Positions 17,618-27,481 of a stretch of 38,066 nucleotides of DNA are shown one piece after another. The notes under the pieces are model-generated. The model was given only the letters and a program-made list of their open reading frames with translations. It ran no database searches and was not told the origin of the DNA. The stretch is from Deltaproteobacteria bacterium (GTDB taxonomy: Bacteria > Desulfobacterota > Desulfovibrionia > Desulfovibrionales > Desulfovibrionaceae), in contig JAISDX010000139.1 in assembly GCA_031264465.1 (NCBI GenBank), positions 1 through 38,066 on the forward strand. Direction: 5' to 3'. The position numbers and the translations under genes are program-made. Every line of letters starts with the position of its first letter. Position 1 is the first letter of the stretch.

Positions 17618-19765
17618 ATGGTGCAGAACATAGCGCGGCCCGCGCAGCTTTCTAGGCCGCTCTCTCCAGAGGACGAACTGGCCGCCTTGCGGAAAGACTA
17701 CCGCAAGCTGGAACGCCAGTTGGCCAGTCTGCAAAGAGCGGTGGAGATGGACCGGATCACCCAGATCTCCAAGGTCAGGCTCAGTGAAACCATCGCCGCG
17801 GAAAAGCTCCGGCAGGAAAAGTACATGAACCTGCTTCTGGAGAACTGCCCGGACATCATCATCCTGCTCGACCAGGCCGGCAACTTCGCCTATTGCACCG
17901 AGACTTTCCTGCAGCGCTCCGGCATCGCCAATATCGGCCTGGTGGCCGGCCGCCACTGTCGCGAAGTTTTCCGCGAGACGGCTTCTCAGGCATGGCTGGA
18001 CAAGACCGGGGATCTGTTCCGTCAGGCCGTAGCTGAAAAAAGGGCGGTGGCCTTCGAGGACAGCCTGGACCTCGGTCGGCGGAATATGCCCCGGCATTAC
18101 AGCATCCAGTTCACTCCCATGGTGGACGACCACGGCGCTACCGAAGGGGCCATGCTCCTGCTGCACGACCTGACCGAAGTGGCGCAGGCCAAAGAGGAAG
18201 CGGTGCGGGCCAGCACGGCCAAGTCCGACTTTCTGGCGAACATGTCGCACGAAATGCGTACGCCCATGAACGCCATCATCGGCATGACCACCATCGCCAG
18301 GGGCACGGACGACCCGGCCAAGAAAGACTACTGCTTGGAAAAGGTAGACGAGGCCTCAAAGCACCTTTTGGGCGTAATCAACGACATTTTGGACATGTCG
18401 AAAATAGAGGCCAACAAGTTCGAGCTTTCCCCCTCGGAGTTCAAGTTCGAGCGCCTGCTGATGCGCGTGACCAACGTGGTCACCTTCCGCATTGACGAAA
18501 AGCAGCAGGATTTGATCGTCAAATTGGACGAAAGCATCCCCGGTTCCATAGTGGCCGACGAGCAGCGCCTGATCCAGGTAATCACCAACCTGCTTTCCAA
18601 CGCCGTAAAGTTCACGCCCGAGGGCGGCACAATCACCCTGAGCGCCGCCAAACTCGATGAAGGCTGCGACGGCGAATGCACGCTCGAAATCAAGGTGAGC
18701 GACAACGGCATTGGCATTGCCCCGGAGCAGCGGCAAAAGCTGTTCCGTTCCTTTGTCCAGGCCGACGGCGGCATTGCCCGGCGTTTTGGCGGCACCGGCC
18801 TGGGTCTGGCCATTGCCAAGCGCATCGTGGAGATGATGGGCGGCGAGATTGCGGTGGAGTCCGAACTCGGGCGAGGGTCGACTTTTACGTTCACGGTGAA
18901 GGTACGGCGCAACAGCAACGAAAATTACCGCCTCCTGCCCGGCGACGTTACCTGGAAGAACCTGCGCGTGCTTCTGGTGGACGACTCCGAGGACATTCGC
19001 GAATATTTCCTGGCCATATCCCAGTCGCTGGGCCTCAACTGCACGGTGGCGGCGGACGGATTTGCGGCCTGCGACCTGATTGAAGCCAACCGGGACAACC
19101 CTTTCCACGTCGCCTTCGTGGACTGGAAAATGCCGGGCATGGACGGCGTGGCCCTGGCCCGTAAAATTACCGGCGCCGTGGGCTGCAAGACGGTGGTGAT
19201 CATGATTTCCGCCAACGAGTGGAGCGCCATAGAAAAAGAGGCCAGACGGGCCGGAGCTTCCAAATTCCTGCCCAAGCCGCTCTTTCCCTCGCGCATCGCC
19301 GACTGCATAAACGAAATCCTGGGGCAGAGCCTTGGCTCTTCGGACGCGGCGCCAGCGCCGGACCTCATGCACTCCGACGAAGGAATATTTGCGGGCAAAC
19401 GCATTCTCCTGGCCGAAGACATTGAAATCAACCGGGAAATTGCCATGTCCCTGCTGGAACACACCGGCGTGGCCATCGACTGCGCCGAAAACGGCCTGAT
19501 CGCCTACAACCTGCTTAAAGACCATCCCGAAACCTACGATCTGGTCCTTATGGACATCCACATGCCCGAGCAGGACGGCTATGAGACCACGCGCCGCATT
19601 CGCGGGCTGGAGGCGTCCCGCGCCCGCCGCATTCCCATTGTGGCCATGACCGCCAACGTGTTCAGGGAAGATGTGGAAAAATGTCTGGCCGCCGGCATGG
19701 ACGACCACCTGGGCAAGCCTCTGGACGCCCTGGAAGTGCTGGCCAAGCTGAAAAGGTACCTGTAA
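17618..19765 (+). CDS. Soluble hybrid sensor histidine kinase (PAS-HisKA-HATPase-REC-REC)
   Basis: A 715-residue cytosolic hybrid kinase without membrane helices. An N-terminal coiled coil (about 18-68) is followed by a PAS domain (about 70-190). The HisKA H-box is [14 protein letters not shown] (phospho-accepting His 211), with the N-box [11 protein letters not shown] (324-334) and G-boxes SDNGIGI and FGGTGLGL. The first receiver domain has its Asp in [10 protein letters not shown] (Asp 502); the second has [11 protein letters not shown] (Asp 646). There is no HPt or output domain, so phosphate must pass to an unlinked protein. Placed directly after the FIST gene and before two amino-acid-metabolism-type enzymes, it probably takes its signal from the FIST protein. 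The Shine-Dalgarno is weak. Confidence 0.93.
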   Translation: MVQNIARPAQLSRPLSPEDELAALRKDYRKLERQLASLQRAVEMDRITQISKVRLSETIAAEKLRQEKYMNLLLENCPDIIILLDQAGNFAYCTETFLQRSGIANIGLVAGRHCREVFRETASQAWLDKTGDLFRQAVAEKRAVAFEDSLDLGRRNMPRHYSIQFTPMVDDHGATEGAMLLLHDLTEVAQAKEEAVRASTAKSDFLANMSHEMRTPMNAIIGMTTIARGTDDPAKKDYCLEKVDEASKHLLGVINDILDMSKIEANKFELSPSEFKFERLLMRVTNVVTFRIDEKQQDLIVKLDESIPGSIVADEQRLIQVITNLLSNAVKFTPEGGTITLSAAKLDEGCDGECTLEIKVSDNGIGIAPEQRQKLFRSFVQADGGIARRFGGTGLGLAIAKRIVEMMGGEIAVESELGRGSTFTFTVKVRRNSNENYRLLPGDVTWKNLRVLLVDDSEDIREYFLAISQSLGLNCTVAADGFAACDLIEANRDNPFHVAFVDWKMPGMDGVALARKITGAVGCKTVVIMISANEWSAIEKEARRAGASKFLPKPLFPSRIADCINEILGQSLGSSDAAPAPDLMHSDEGIFAGKRILLAEDIEINREIAMSLLEHTGVAIDCAENGLIAYNLLKDHPETYDLVLMDIHMPEQDGYETTRRIRGLEASRARRIPIVAMTANVFREDVEKCLAAGMDDHLGKPLDALEVLAKLKRYL

Positions 19766-19802
19766 ACAACCTGAAACTGCCATCACGGCGCGGAGCACGA
19801 GC

Positions 19803-20960
19803 ATGGACAAGGCGGCTTTTGAAGCGCAGTTGCGCGAATGGCGGCACCACCTGCATGCCAACCCGGAAAGCGCGTTTGAGGAACATGACACTGCGGACTA
19901 TCTGGCCGGCGAACTAGCGGCCATGGGCTTTGCGGTGCACCGCGATATCGGCCGCACCGGCCTGGTGGGCTGCCTTAAAGCGGGCGACGGCCCGAATTTT
20001 GTCGGCATCAGGGCCGACATGGACTGCATAAAACTGACCGAGCACGGCGACCTGCCCTACAAGTCGAAAACGCCGGAGCGGATGCACGCCTGCGGGCACG
20101 ACGGGCACATGACCATGGCTCTGGGCGCAGCACGGCTCCTGTCCGAGCGGCGCAACTTCAGCGGCACGGCCTGCCTGGTGTTCCAGCCGGCCGAAGAGCC
20201 TGGCTACGGCGCGCACGCCATGCTCAAGGACGGCCTGCTAAAGAAATTCCCGCTTAAGGAAATTTACGGCCTGCACAACTGGCCGGGCCTGAAGGCCGGC
20301 GCTTTCGCCACCCGCCCCGGCGGTTTCATGGCCAGCGAGGACAATTTCGTCATCCGGATTATCGGCCGGGGCGCGCACGCCTCGCGTCCGCACATGAGCC
20401 GCGACCCGCTGGTGATCGCGGCCGAAATTATCCTGGCCCTGCAAACCATTGTGGCGCGTAATATCGAGCCCAGCCAGCCGGCGGTCATTTCCTGCACAGA
20501 ACTGCATACCGACGGCGTCCGCAACGCCATACCCGGGTTTGTGGAAATCAAGGGCGACACCCGCAGCTTCTCGCCCGAGGTACAAAAGCTCCTGGAAGAG
20601 CGCATGCGCGCCATTTGCGAAGGGCTCTGCGCCCTGAACAACGCCACCTGCGAGTTTGAATACACCCACGAGTTCGCGCCCACCATCAACAGCCGCGATT
20701 GCGTGGCGCACGCGGTGGAAGCCGCCGCGAACATCGCCGGGCCGGGCAAAGTGGAGGGCAACGCGCCGCCAGGCACCGCTTCGGAAGATTTTGGCGCCTT
20801 TCTGGAGAAAATTCCCGGCTGCTTTCTGGTTATCGGCAATGGCGACGAGGGCAAGGGCTCCACGCCGCTGCACAACTCGCGTTACGACTTCAACGACGAC
20901 ATCCTGGCGACCGGCGCCGAGTTCTTTGCGGAAGTAATCCGCCTGCGCCTGCCCGCTTAA
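19803..20960 (+). CDS. M20-family amidohydrolase (peptidase M20D-like)
   Basis: Zinc/manganese-dependent amidohydrolase of 385 residues and cytosolic. Family motifs: HLHANPESAFEEHDTA near the N-terminus, GIRADMD, the metal-binding MHACGHDGHM, PAEEPGYGA, GLHNWPG, and LHNSRYDFND at the end. The satellite domain (about 180-300) includes GRGAHASRPHMSRDP. The group contains N-acyl-amino-acid, indole-acetyl-amino-acid and hippurate hydrolases, which free an amino acid from an acyl group. The gene starts at the ATG at 19803, 37 bases after the hybrid kinase, and is followed after 37 bases by the PLP enzyme. A pathway releasing and then breaking down an amino acid is inferred. Confidence 0.92.
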   Translation: MDKAAFEAQLREWRHHLHANPESAFEEHDTADYLAGELAAMGFAVHRDIGRTGLVGCLKAGDGPNFVGIRADMDCIKLTEHGDLPYKSKTPERMHACGHDGHMTMALGAARLLSERRNFSGTACLVFQPAEEPGYGAHAMLKDGLLKKFPLKEIYGLHNWPGLKAGAFATRPGGFMASEDNFVIRIIGRGAHASRPHMSRDPLVIAAEIILALQTIVARNIEPSQPAVISCTELHTDGVRNAIPGFVEIKGDTRSFSPEVQKLLEERMRAICEGLCALNNATCEFEYTHEFAPTINSRDCVAHAVEAAANIAGPGKVEGNAPPGTASEDFGAFLEKIPGCFLVIGNGDEGKGSTPLHNSRYDFNDDILATGAEFFAEVIRLRLPA

Positions 20961-20997
20961 ATACCCGCTTGACAGACCGCAACAAGGAGAGACGGAC

Positions 20998-22467
20998 GTG
21001 ATCGATTTGACCATCAACACTGAAAACCTGGCCCGGAATATCGAACTGGCCCGGCAGCGCAATGTCGTCATCCCCACCTTCCAGCAGATGAAACACCCGG
21101 AAACCCTGCCGGAAAAAATCAAAGTCAGGATAAAAAACGTGGGGCTCTGGGATATCGACCCGCTAAACCTGTTCCGCGTCACCTGGAAAAACGAGCCCAA
21201 GGAACACGGCGGGCAGTTCGGCCAGACCAACTATATCGAGTTGCCGCAGGAACTTACCGGCGTCAGGGCGCGCATCATCTGCCTGGTCGGCAAGTGGTTC
21301 CCCACCGGCTGCCACAAGGTAGGGGCCTCTTACGGGTGCCTGGTGCCCCGTCTGGTAACCGGGCAGTTTGACGCCGTGAACCACAAGGCGGTCTGGCCCT
21401 CCACCGGCAACTACTGCCGGGGCGGCGCCTTTAACTCCAAGCTGCTTTCGGTTTACTCCGTGGCCATCCTGCCCAGGGGCATGAGCAAAGAGCGCTTTGA
21501 CTGGCTGGAAACCATCGCCAGCGAGATAATCGCCACTCCAGGCACCGAAAGCAACGTCAAGGAAATTTTCGACAAAACCCGGGAGCTGCGCACCACCCGC
21601 GACGACGTGATGATTTTCAACCAGTTCGAGGAAATGGGCAACCACCTCTGGCACTACGAGGTCACCGGCAACGCCATTGCCGAAACTTTTGAAAGAATAA
21701 AAGGCAGCAAAAACGGCCGCCTGGCCGCCGCCTGCTTCACTTCCGGCTCGGCCGGCACCATCGGCTGCGGCGACTTTCTCAAGGAAAAATATCCGAACAT
21801 GAAACTGGCCGTTGGCGAGGCGTTGCAGTGCCCAACCCTTTTGAACAACGGCTACGGCGAGCACCGCATCGAGGGCATCGGCGACAAGCACGTGCCCTGG
21901 ATCCACAACGTCAGGAATACCGACATGGTCATCGCCATTGACGACGACGACAGCCAGCACCTGCTCCGGCTGTTCAACGACCCCCAGGGCAAACAGTTCC
22001 TGAAGGAAGAAGCCGGCGTGGCGGCGGAAGTTGTGGACAACCTCGACCTGTTCGGCATTTCCGGCATCGCCAACCTGCTTTGCGCCATCAAGACCGCCAA
22101 GTATTACGAACTGGCCGAGGATGATATCGTGGCCACGGTGCTTACGGATTCGGCCGTCATGTACGGTTCGCGCATCAAGGAACTGGCCGGGGCCGAAGGC
22201 GCCTATTCCCTTACCCGGGCGGCTGCCGATTTCGGACGGCATCTGCTCGGGGTGCGCACGGACGCGATGGAAGAGCTCGGCTACCGGGGGCGCAAGCGCA
22301 TTCACGACCTCAAGTACTACACCTGGGTGGAGCAGCAGGGCAAAACCGCGGCTGAACTCGACGATTTGTGGTACGACTGCGAAGGCACCTGGGGCGCGGT
22401 GCATAAAACCGCGCCGCAAATCGACGAACTGATCGAGGACTTCAACAGGCGTACCGGTCTGATTTGA
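20998..22467 (+). CDS. Fold-type II PLP-dependent enzyme (cysteine synthase/threonine synthase superfamily)
   Basis: A 489-residue enzyme of the tryptophan-synthase-beta superfamily. The PLP-lysine motif PTGCHKVGA (Lys 107), the substrate/PLP loop PSTGNY (Asn 138) and the phosphate-binding SGSAGTIG (249-256) are in the order expected. At about 490 residues it is longer than cysteine synthases (about 310), with extra N-terminal and C-terminal segments. An ammonia-lyase or beta-replacement activity is plausible, but the substrate is not identifiable. The start is the GTG at 20998 behind AAGGAGA. It lies next to the M20 amidohydrolase, recalling other peptidase-plus-PLP-lyase pairs used in amino-acid breakdown. 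This is the last gene of the block. Confidence 0.82.
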   Translation: MIDLTINTENLARNIELARQRNVVIPTFQQMKHPETLPEKIKVRIKNVGLWDIDPLNLFRVTWKNEPKEHGGQFGQTNYIELPQELTGVRARIICLVGKWFPTGCHKVGASYGCLVPRLVTGQFDAVNHKAVWPSTGNYCRGGAFNSKLLSVYSVAILPRGMSKERFDWLETIASEIIATPGTESNVKEIFDKTRELRTTRDDVMIFNQFEEMGNHLWHYEVTGNAIAETFERIKGSKNGRLAAACFTSGSAGTIGCGDFLKEKYPNMKLAVGEALQCPTLLNNGYGEHRIEGIGDKHVPWIHNVRNTDMVIAIDDDDSQHLLRLFNDPQGKQFLKEEAGVAAEVVDNLDLFGISGIANLLCAIKTAKYYELAEDDIVATVLTDSAVMYGSRIKELAGAEGAYSLTRAAADFGRHLLGVRTDAMEELGYRGRKRIHDLKYYTWVEQQGKTAAELDDLWYDCEGTWGAVHKTAPQIDELIEDFNRRTGLI

Positions 22468-22472
22468 CAGAA

Positions 22473-22525
22473 CGGCCGGCAAAGCCGCCCTGTTTCAGGC
22501 CTGTTACCCTGCGTACTGCCGGCCG
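22473..22525. terminator. Inverted repeat between convergent genes
   Basis: CGGCCGGCA (22473-22481) and TGCCGGCCG (22517-22525) form a 9-bp perfect inverted repeat around a 35-base spacer, in the gap between the PLP-enzyme stop and the flavodoxin stop. There is no T-run, so termination is uncertain. Confidence 0.35.
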
Positions 22526-22551
22526 CACATAGTTGCGCCCGCGCTTCGCCG

Positions 22552-23172
22552 TCAATCGCCCAACCGGATGCTTTTCAGCCATTCGGCCACCTCGTTCTGC
22601 GCGCTGCCCGCGCGTCCGCCCCTTACGGCCAGCCCGGGCAGCACGGTGGCGCCGGGGCAAAGCGCCTTCAGGTCGGCCATGCTCTTGCCAAGGCCGCTGC
22701 CTTCATGGGTGATGAAGGGCACAACCGTTTTGCCCGTAAAGTCATGCCCGGCCAAAAAACCCCGCACCGGCGCGGCAAAGGTGCCCCACCAGATGGGCGA
22801 GCCGACAAAAATCACGTCATATTGGGCGATGCTCTCAATTCCGTTTTTAAGAGGCGGAAAATAATTGGCCTCCAGTTCCTTTTTGGCCTGTTCGGTACTT
22901 GCCCGATAGGCCTCCGGGTAGGGGTCGACCGTTTCCAGTTCCACAATGTCGCCGCCAACCCCGGCCTGAATAATCCCGGCCAGGTCGCGGGTATTGCCGG
23001 TGCGCGAATAAAAGACCGTCAGCACTTTTTTACCCCCCGCATTTGTAGCGGCTCCCGCCGGCGGCGCCGGGGCGGCCATAACCGCTATGAAGCCCACGGC
23101 GAGCATTTTAACCAGGTTGCGTTTGAAAACACCTTTCTTTTCCGCTTTTTCTGACTCAGCTGGATTGTTCAT
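22552..23172 (-). CDS. Exported flavodoxin-family protein
   Basis: Flavodoxin-like FMN protein of 206 residues. The FMN phosphate loop is YSRTGNTRD (55-63), the isoalloxazine-contacting loops are VGSPIWWGTFAAPVRGFL and THEGSGLGKSMADL, and the C-terminal helix is normal. Residues 1-42 form an N-terminal export signal: a charged stretch, KRNLVK, a hydrophobic helix (about 22-34), and a cleavage site around PPAGAA. FMN proteins that fold in the cytoplasm normally leave through Tat, but here the twin arginine is KR, so either a degenerate Tat signal or Sec export is possible. It could carry electrons or reduce substrates in the periplasm. GGAGTGAGG precedes the ATG at 23172. Confidence 0.88.
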   Translation of the reverse strand: MNNPAESEKAEKKGVFKRNLVKMLAVGFIAVMAAPAPPAGAATNAGGKKVLTVFYSRTGNTRDLAGIIQAGVGGDIVELETVDPYPEAYRASTEQAKKELEANYFPPLKNGIESIAQYDVIFVGSPIWWGTFAAPVRGFLAGHDFTGKTVVPFITHEGSGLGKSMADLKALCPGATVLPGLAVRGGRAGSAQNEVAEWLKSIRLGD

Positions 23173-23230
23173 GTAACCTCACTCCGCGCTGTTTGTTCGT
23201 TGATATTTGTTCTTACTCCGTCAGCGGCAG

Positions 23231-24817
23231 CTAATGTAGACACATTCCGGCAAAAGCCCGCCGGCTGATGATTTCAAAAACCCTGTCGGCTACCGCGCGC
23301 GGCGAAAATTCCGGGCGCGGCGCGGGGGTTGGCAGGCGGATCGGCGCTCCCGGCTGCGGTAGGCGCTGTAAAACCGCCTGGAGGAGCGCCGCCGGGTCTT
23401 CCCGGCCAACGATCGCGTCGGCCGGCGGGTTCAAACACTCGACGGCGCCGTTATTCCCGCCCAGGCAGACGATGGGCAGGCCGGCCAGCTTGGCCTCGAC
23501 CACCACCCGGGGGAACGAATCCACTCTGCTCGTGCAGAGGAACAGGGAAGAACAGGCGTAAAGCGGCCACATTTCGCCCACCCGGCCCAGAAAATGGAGC
23601 CGGGCGCCGGTTTCCCGCGCGGCTTCCCGCAGCGCTTCAAGCAAAGCCTCATCTTCGTCCGTACTGGCGCCGCCCGTCCAGGCAAAAGTCACGTCCGCCC
23701 GCCGGGCCGCCAAAGCGGCCACCCGGGCGAAGATATCCGTTCCCTTCACCTTTGAAATATAGCCGCAGCCCAGCACCAGCGGTCCCGCCGCCGGCAGGGC
23801 CAAAGAGCGCCTGACCGCTGCGGCTTCGGCCTTGGTCAGTTTGACCGCCGCCGCGTCAACCGGAGTGCCGGTCACTTCCAGGGCCAGGCCGGCCGGGGGC
23901 GGCTCATGCTCTTCCAGGTAGGAGGAAAGCCTTTCCCCGCAAAAACGCGACGAGGTCATCACCGCCGCCGCTTCCCGGCAGAGCTGGTCAACTTCGTTGT
24001 TCTTCCAGAAGAACGGCAGGAAGCCGGGCAACTCGTGAATCCAGGGGATTGCCGGAATGCCGGCCAAGCCGGCCAGCGTGCTGAAATATTTGGGAATGGT
24101 TATGGTATTGGGCACCAGACATTTTTGTTTGCCGGGCAAGGCGGCAAATCCCTGGATGATCTGCATGGCGGAAAACATCGGAAAGCGGGTGGCCCGCCGC
24201 ACTTCGTGCATTGGAAGCGCCCGGCTTGCGGCGCGAAAATCGTCCTCCATGGGGCCGGGCAGCATCAGCAGCGACCAGAGCGTCAGGCCGGGCTTTTTCG
24301 CAAGCTCCTGCATGGCCTGCAACAGGGTGAGCGAAGCCCCGGTGCGCAGGAGCTCATGCACCACAAACACAATGTGGGCTTGTTCGCGGAGCGGCCCGCC
24401 ATTGTCCGCCAGCGGCGCGCTCCAGGGCAATTCCAGAAACGGGACCGCCTCCACCCTGTCGAAATAGCGCTTTGCATAGCGGGCCAGCAGTTCCGGGCCG
24501 AACGACAAAGGGGCGCCTTTTAGGCCGGTGAAAATACCATAAGAGAAAAAGTGCGCCACCGGGTTGCAGTCGGGAATGCCGGCGCAGTAGCGGCGGTGGT
24601 ACCAGGCCGGATCAAAAAAATCCGAAACCTTCCGTTGCTCGCGCAACGCAAAGCGGCAGCAATGCTCGAATGGCGACAGCGGCAGGCCCGCCGCATCCGG
24701 GTTCAGCCTGATGTATTCATCGTCGGAATAGCACAGAGATGCTTGCGCTTTATGGTAAAGCGCCTGCATGAACCGGCTGTCGGCCAGCCGCCCGTTGGTG
24801 CATTGGTATTGGTCCAC
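23231..24817 (-). CDS. Glycosyltransferase (GT4-like) with N-terminal repeat domain
   Basis: A 528-residue glycosyltransferase. The GT-B core includes HIVFVVHELLRTGASLTLL (start of the N-terminal Rossmann fold, about 130), GCGYISKVKGTDIF (nucleotide-sugar side), and the donor-site motif SRVDSFPRVVVEAKLAGLPIV. The first 120 residues carry two copies of a motif with F-D-P-x-x-Y (DFFDPAWYHRRY, plus a preceding NPDAAGLPLSPFEHCCRFA), as in cell-surface polysaccharide glycosyltransferases, each ending in a HxxxxG turn (VAHFFSYGIFTG). It is likely involved in O-antigen or capsule-like polysaccharide assembly. It has no membrane helix. It is a lone gene here, not part of a visible polysaccharide cluster. 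Confidence 0.8.
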   Translation of the reverse strand: MDQYQCTNGRLADSRFMQALYHKAQASLCYSDDEYIRLNPDAAGLPLSPFEHCCRFALREQRKVSDFFDPAWYHRRYCAGIPDCNPVAHFFSYGIFTGLKGAPLSFGPELLARYAKRYFDRVEAVPFLELPWSAPLADNGGPLREQAHIVFVVHELLRTGASLTLLQAMQELAKKPGLTLWSLLMLPGPMEDDFRAASRALPMHEVRRATRFPMFSAMQIIQGFAALPGKQKCLVPNTITIPKYFSTLAGLAGIPAIPWIHELPGFLPFFWKNNEVDQLCREAAAVMTSSRFCGERLSSYLEEHEPPPAGLALEVTGTPVDAAAVKLTKAEAAAVRRSLALPAAGPLVLGCGYISKVKGTDIFARVAALAARRADVTFAWTGGASTDEDEALLEALREAARETGARLHFLGRVGEMWPLYACSSLFLCTSRVDSFPRVVVEAKLAGLPIVCLGGNNGAVECLNPPADAIVGREDPAALLQAVLQRLPQPGAPIRLPTPAPRPEFSPRAVADRVFEIISRRAFAGMCLH

Positions 24818-24892
24818 CCGCTCTCCATCCCAAGGGTTCAGGCACGCTTATAACAGAAACGGCCGCCGCGGGAAACGAAAAACAGAGCGGCG

Positions 24893-24942
24893 CAATCCGG
24901 CTCCCCTCCGCCGGAACCGCTCCGGCGCGGGGAGCCGGATTG
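24893..24942 (-). terminator. Long GC-rich terminator hairpin after the chemoreceptor
   Basis: A 14-bp stem (24893-24906 with 24929-24942) with an inner 6-bp stem (about 24909-24914 with 24922-24927). Read on the minus strand, a T-rich run follows a few bases beyond. It starts 2 bases after the chemoreceptor stop. Confidence 0.85.
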
Positions 24943-24944
24943 GG

Positions 24945-27359
24945 TCAACCACGCAGTTCGTCCATGACGACACGCAGTTCCTGGGCCATGCGGGACAGAT
25001 CCTGAACGGCGGACGACGACTGCACCATGCCGTCGGCCGTCTCGCCGACGATGTTGTTAATGTCGTCTATGCTCCGGGCTATTTCCTCCGAGGTGCTGCT
25101 TTGCTGTTCCGCGGCCGTGGCGATGGAGGCCATAACCTGGGAGGTGGCGGCGGCCAGGGCGACAATTTCCTGCAAAGCGCCGCCGGAGGTGTTGGCCAGT
25201 TTCGCCGCCTCCGCAATCTTTACCCCGGCGCTTTCCACATGGGCGAGGTTGTCCCTGGCGGAGCTCTGGATGGCCGTAATACTGTCGCCGACCTCGTGGG
25301 TGGCGTGCATGGTCTTTTCGGCCAGCTTGCGCACCTCGTCGGCCACCACGGCGAAACCGCGCCCGGCCTCGCCGGCCCGGGCCGCCTCGATGGCCGCGTT
25401 CAAGGCCAGCAGGTTCGTCTGGTCGGCGATGTCGGAAATCACGCCCATGACGTTCCCGATGTTTTCAGCCAGCCCGCCCAACTTCTGCATGTTCTCTTGC
25501 AGGCCGGCCGCGACGTTGTTCAAATCGTCCATGGATCTCACGACGTTGTTGACCAGCTCCGCGCCGGATTCCGCGTTACGGCGGGTGTTATCGCTCTGCT
25601 CCGAGGCTTTGCCGGCGCTGCCGGCCACTTCCAACACCGTGGCGTTCATTTGCGTCATGGCCGTGGCCGTGGATTCCATGCGCGACTTCTGGGTTTCCGC
25701 TCCCCGGGAGATTTGCTCGACCTGCGCGGCCAGCTCTTCCGACGCGGCCGCGACCCGGCTGGATATTGCGCTGGCCTCGTTGGCCGCCTGTTGAATTTTG
25801 CCGGCCTGCGCCTTGATAGCGGTCAGGTCTGTAATCAACTGCAACACCGAGGCCAACTCGCCCGAGGCCGTGAGCATGGGGATGACCGTATAGCTGATGT
25901 CCAGGTCCCGTCCCTGCGGGTGGGCCCTGGTTTCGCCGCTGGCGCTCTGCTTTGCGGCAACGGCCTTTTTCAAGCAGCAGTCATTGGAATGAAAATCATC
26001 GCGGGCAAAGAGGTCGAAGCAGGTTTTGCCTTCGTAGTTGGAACCGGCGATATTCCGGGCCACGGTGTTCAGGTAGCTGGCTTTTAAATCCTTGTTCAGC
26101 ATGACCACCGGCGAGGGGATGTTTTCCAGCACGGTCAGGAAGCGGGCAAGAATGCCGTTGGTCCCTTTGATCAAGGTGGCGAATTCGCCGCGATACCTGG
26201 AGGGGTCGCCCTGGGCGGTGAGTTGCCCGGCCCCGATGTGCTTTTCCAGGCTTTGATACTCGGCCAGTATGGCTTTCAGCGCCTCGGGTATGGCTTTCAT
26301 ATCCGCGATCATTCGTCCGATCTCGCCGCCTTCCCTGACCTGGGAATCGGCATTAAAATCGCCGTCGGCGATTTTCCGCGCGTAGGCGCCGAGCCTGCCC
26401 AGCACCCTGGTCAGTCCGAGGACGATGAAAAATGCCACCGCGAGCGCCAGAACAAAGCCGGCGGCGGACAAAGCGAGTACCGTGGCACGAGCGGCCTCGG
26501 CCTCTTCCAGCGCTTTGACGCGTGTGGCCGCGCTTCTCTCCGCCGCGTCCTTCTCCCGCTCTTCCACGATGCCCAGAATGGTCTGGCTTACTTCCCTGTT
26601 TTTTTCGTTGCTCTCGTTCGCGGAAAGACCGGCGCGCTTCAATATGCCGAAAGAGGCCGCCAGCTTGCCGTAGGCGGCCCGCACCTCGGCCAGGCTCCTT
26701 TTGCCGGCCTCGCTTTGCACGATGGTTCCCAGGCGCGCGATCTCCTTGTCCGCTTCGGCCAGGGAGACTTCCGCCACCTTCAGGTTGCTCTCGGACAAAG
26801 TTTCCGCGAACAGGGCGGCGTACACCCGGGCCACCGCGACGGAATCAAGCACTTCGGTGAGGGTCTGTAAGGCCCTGACATCGCCGGCGGCCGTAGAGGA
26901 AGCGGCGATGTGTTCGAAGGCTTCGCGCATTTCGCCGGCCAGCGGAATGAAGGTTTTATAATATTGCTCGCGACAGGCCACGACGTCTTTGCGCAGGTCC
27001 AGAAAAAGCCTGCGGTATTCGGGGAGCATGCGCTGGACGTCCTGAATGGCGGAGCGTGTACGCTCCGAGAGCGCGAGCGGCAACATTTTTTCGGCCAGTC
27101 CGCTCATGGCGTCAAGGGCCTTTAGCGCCTGCTCGACTTCGGCGGGATCGCCGGAAATAATGAAGCGCGTGCGGTGGTAGGCGGCGGTGTAAACACGGGT
27201 GTTCATGTCGCTCAGCATGGTGTCGAGGCTGGCGATGTGCGCGTACTCGTCCAGGTCTTCCGAAGAGGTCCGGGCCGTTCTTTCTCCGGTGAACGCGAGC
27301 GCGAGCACGATGATCACCATGGCGGCGAACCCGCCGATGATTTTATATTTCGTCGTCAT
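24945..27359 (-). CDS. Methyl-accepting chemotaxis protein with HAMP and PAS domains
   Basis: Transmembrane chemoreceptor of 804 residues. The first membrane helix spans about 7-24, a helical periplasmic ligand domain about 30-290, and the second membrane helix about 293-315. HAMP follows at about 320-370. A cytosolic PAS domain (about 406-520) carries GKTCFDLF and NDCCLKKAV cysteines, a common heme/redox-type PAS variant. The signalling domain (about 530-804) has the tip [19 protein letters not shown]. It ends in MDELRG, with no methyltransferase-docking pentapeptide. The start is the ATG at 27359, behind GGAGGAG; the longer open frame to 27716 overlaps the next gene and is not supported. 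It may respond to redox or amino acids; the ligand is unknown. Confidence 0.93.
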   Translation of the reverse strand: MTTKYKIIGGFAAMVIIVLALAFTGERTARTSSEDLDEYAHIASLDTMLSDMNTRVYTAAYHRTRFIISGDPAEVEQALKALDAMSGLAEKMLPLALSERTRSAIQDVQRMLPEYRRLFLDLRKDVVACREQYYKTFIPLAGEMREAFEHIAASSTAAGDVRALQTLTEVLDSVAVARVYAALFAETLSESNLKVAEVSLAEADKEIARLGTIVQSEAGKRSLAEVRAAYGKLAASFGILKRAGLSANESNEKNREVSQTILGIVEEREKDAAERSAATRVKALEEAEAARATVLALSAAGFVLALAVAFFIVLGLTRVLGRLGAYARKIADGDFNADSQVREGGEIGRMIADMKAIPEALKAILAEYQSLEKHIGAGQLTAQGDPSRYRGEFATLIKGTNGILARFLTVLENIPSPVVMLNKDLKASYLNTVARNIAGSNYEGKTCFDLFARDDFHSNDCCLKKAVAAKQSASGETRAHPQGRDLDISYTVIPMLTASGELASVLQLITDLTAIKAQAGKIQQAANEASAISSRVAAASEELAAQVEQISRGAETQKSRMESTATAMTQMNATVLEVAGSAGKASEQSDNTRRNAESGAELVNNVVRSMDDLNNVAAGLQENMQKLGGLAENIGNVMGVISDIADQTNLLALNAAIEAARAGEAGRGFAVVADEVRKLAEKTMHATHEVGDSITAIQSSARDNLAHVESAGVKIAEAAKLANTSGGALQEIVALAAATSQVMASIATAAEQQSSTSEEIARSIDDINNIVGETADGMVQSSSAVQDLSRMAQELRVVMDELRG

Positions 27360-27481
27360 AACTCCTCCTGTTCGGGGCAGAAACGCCCAGGGGGCGCTGC
27401 GGCAACGGTTGCGATATTGGAAGTTTTGCCAAGGCGGACACAGCGTCCGGCGCGCGCAAATATGTTGAGGCTTTATCGTTT

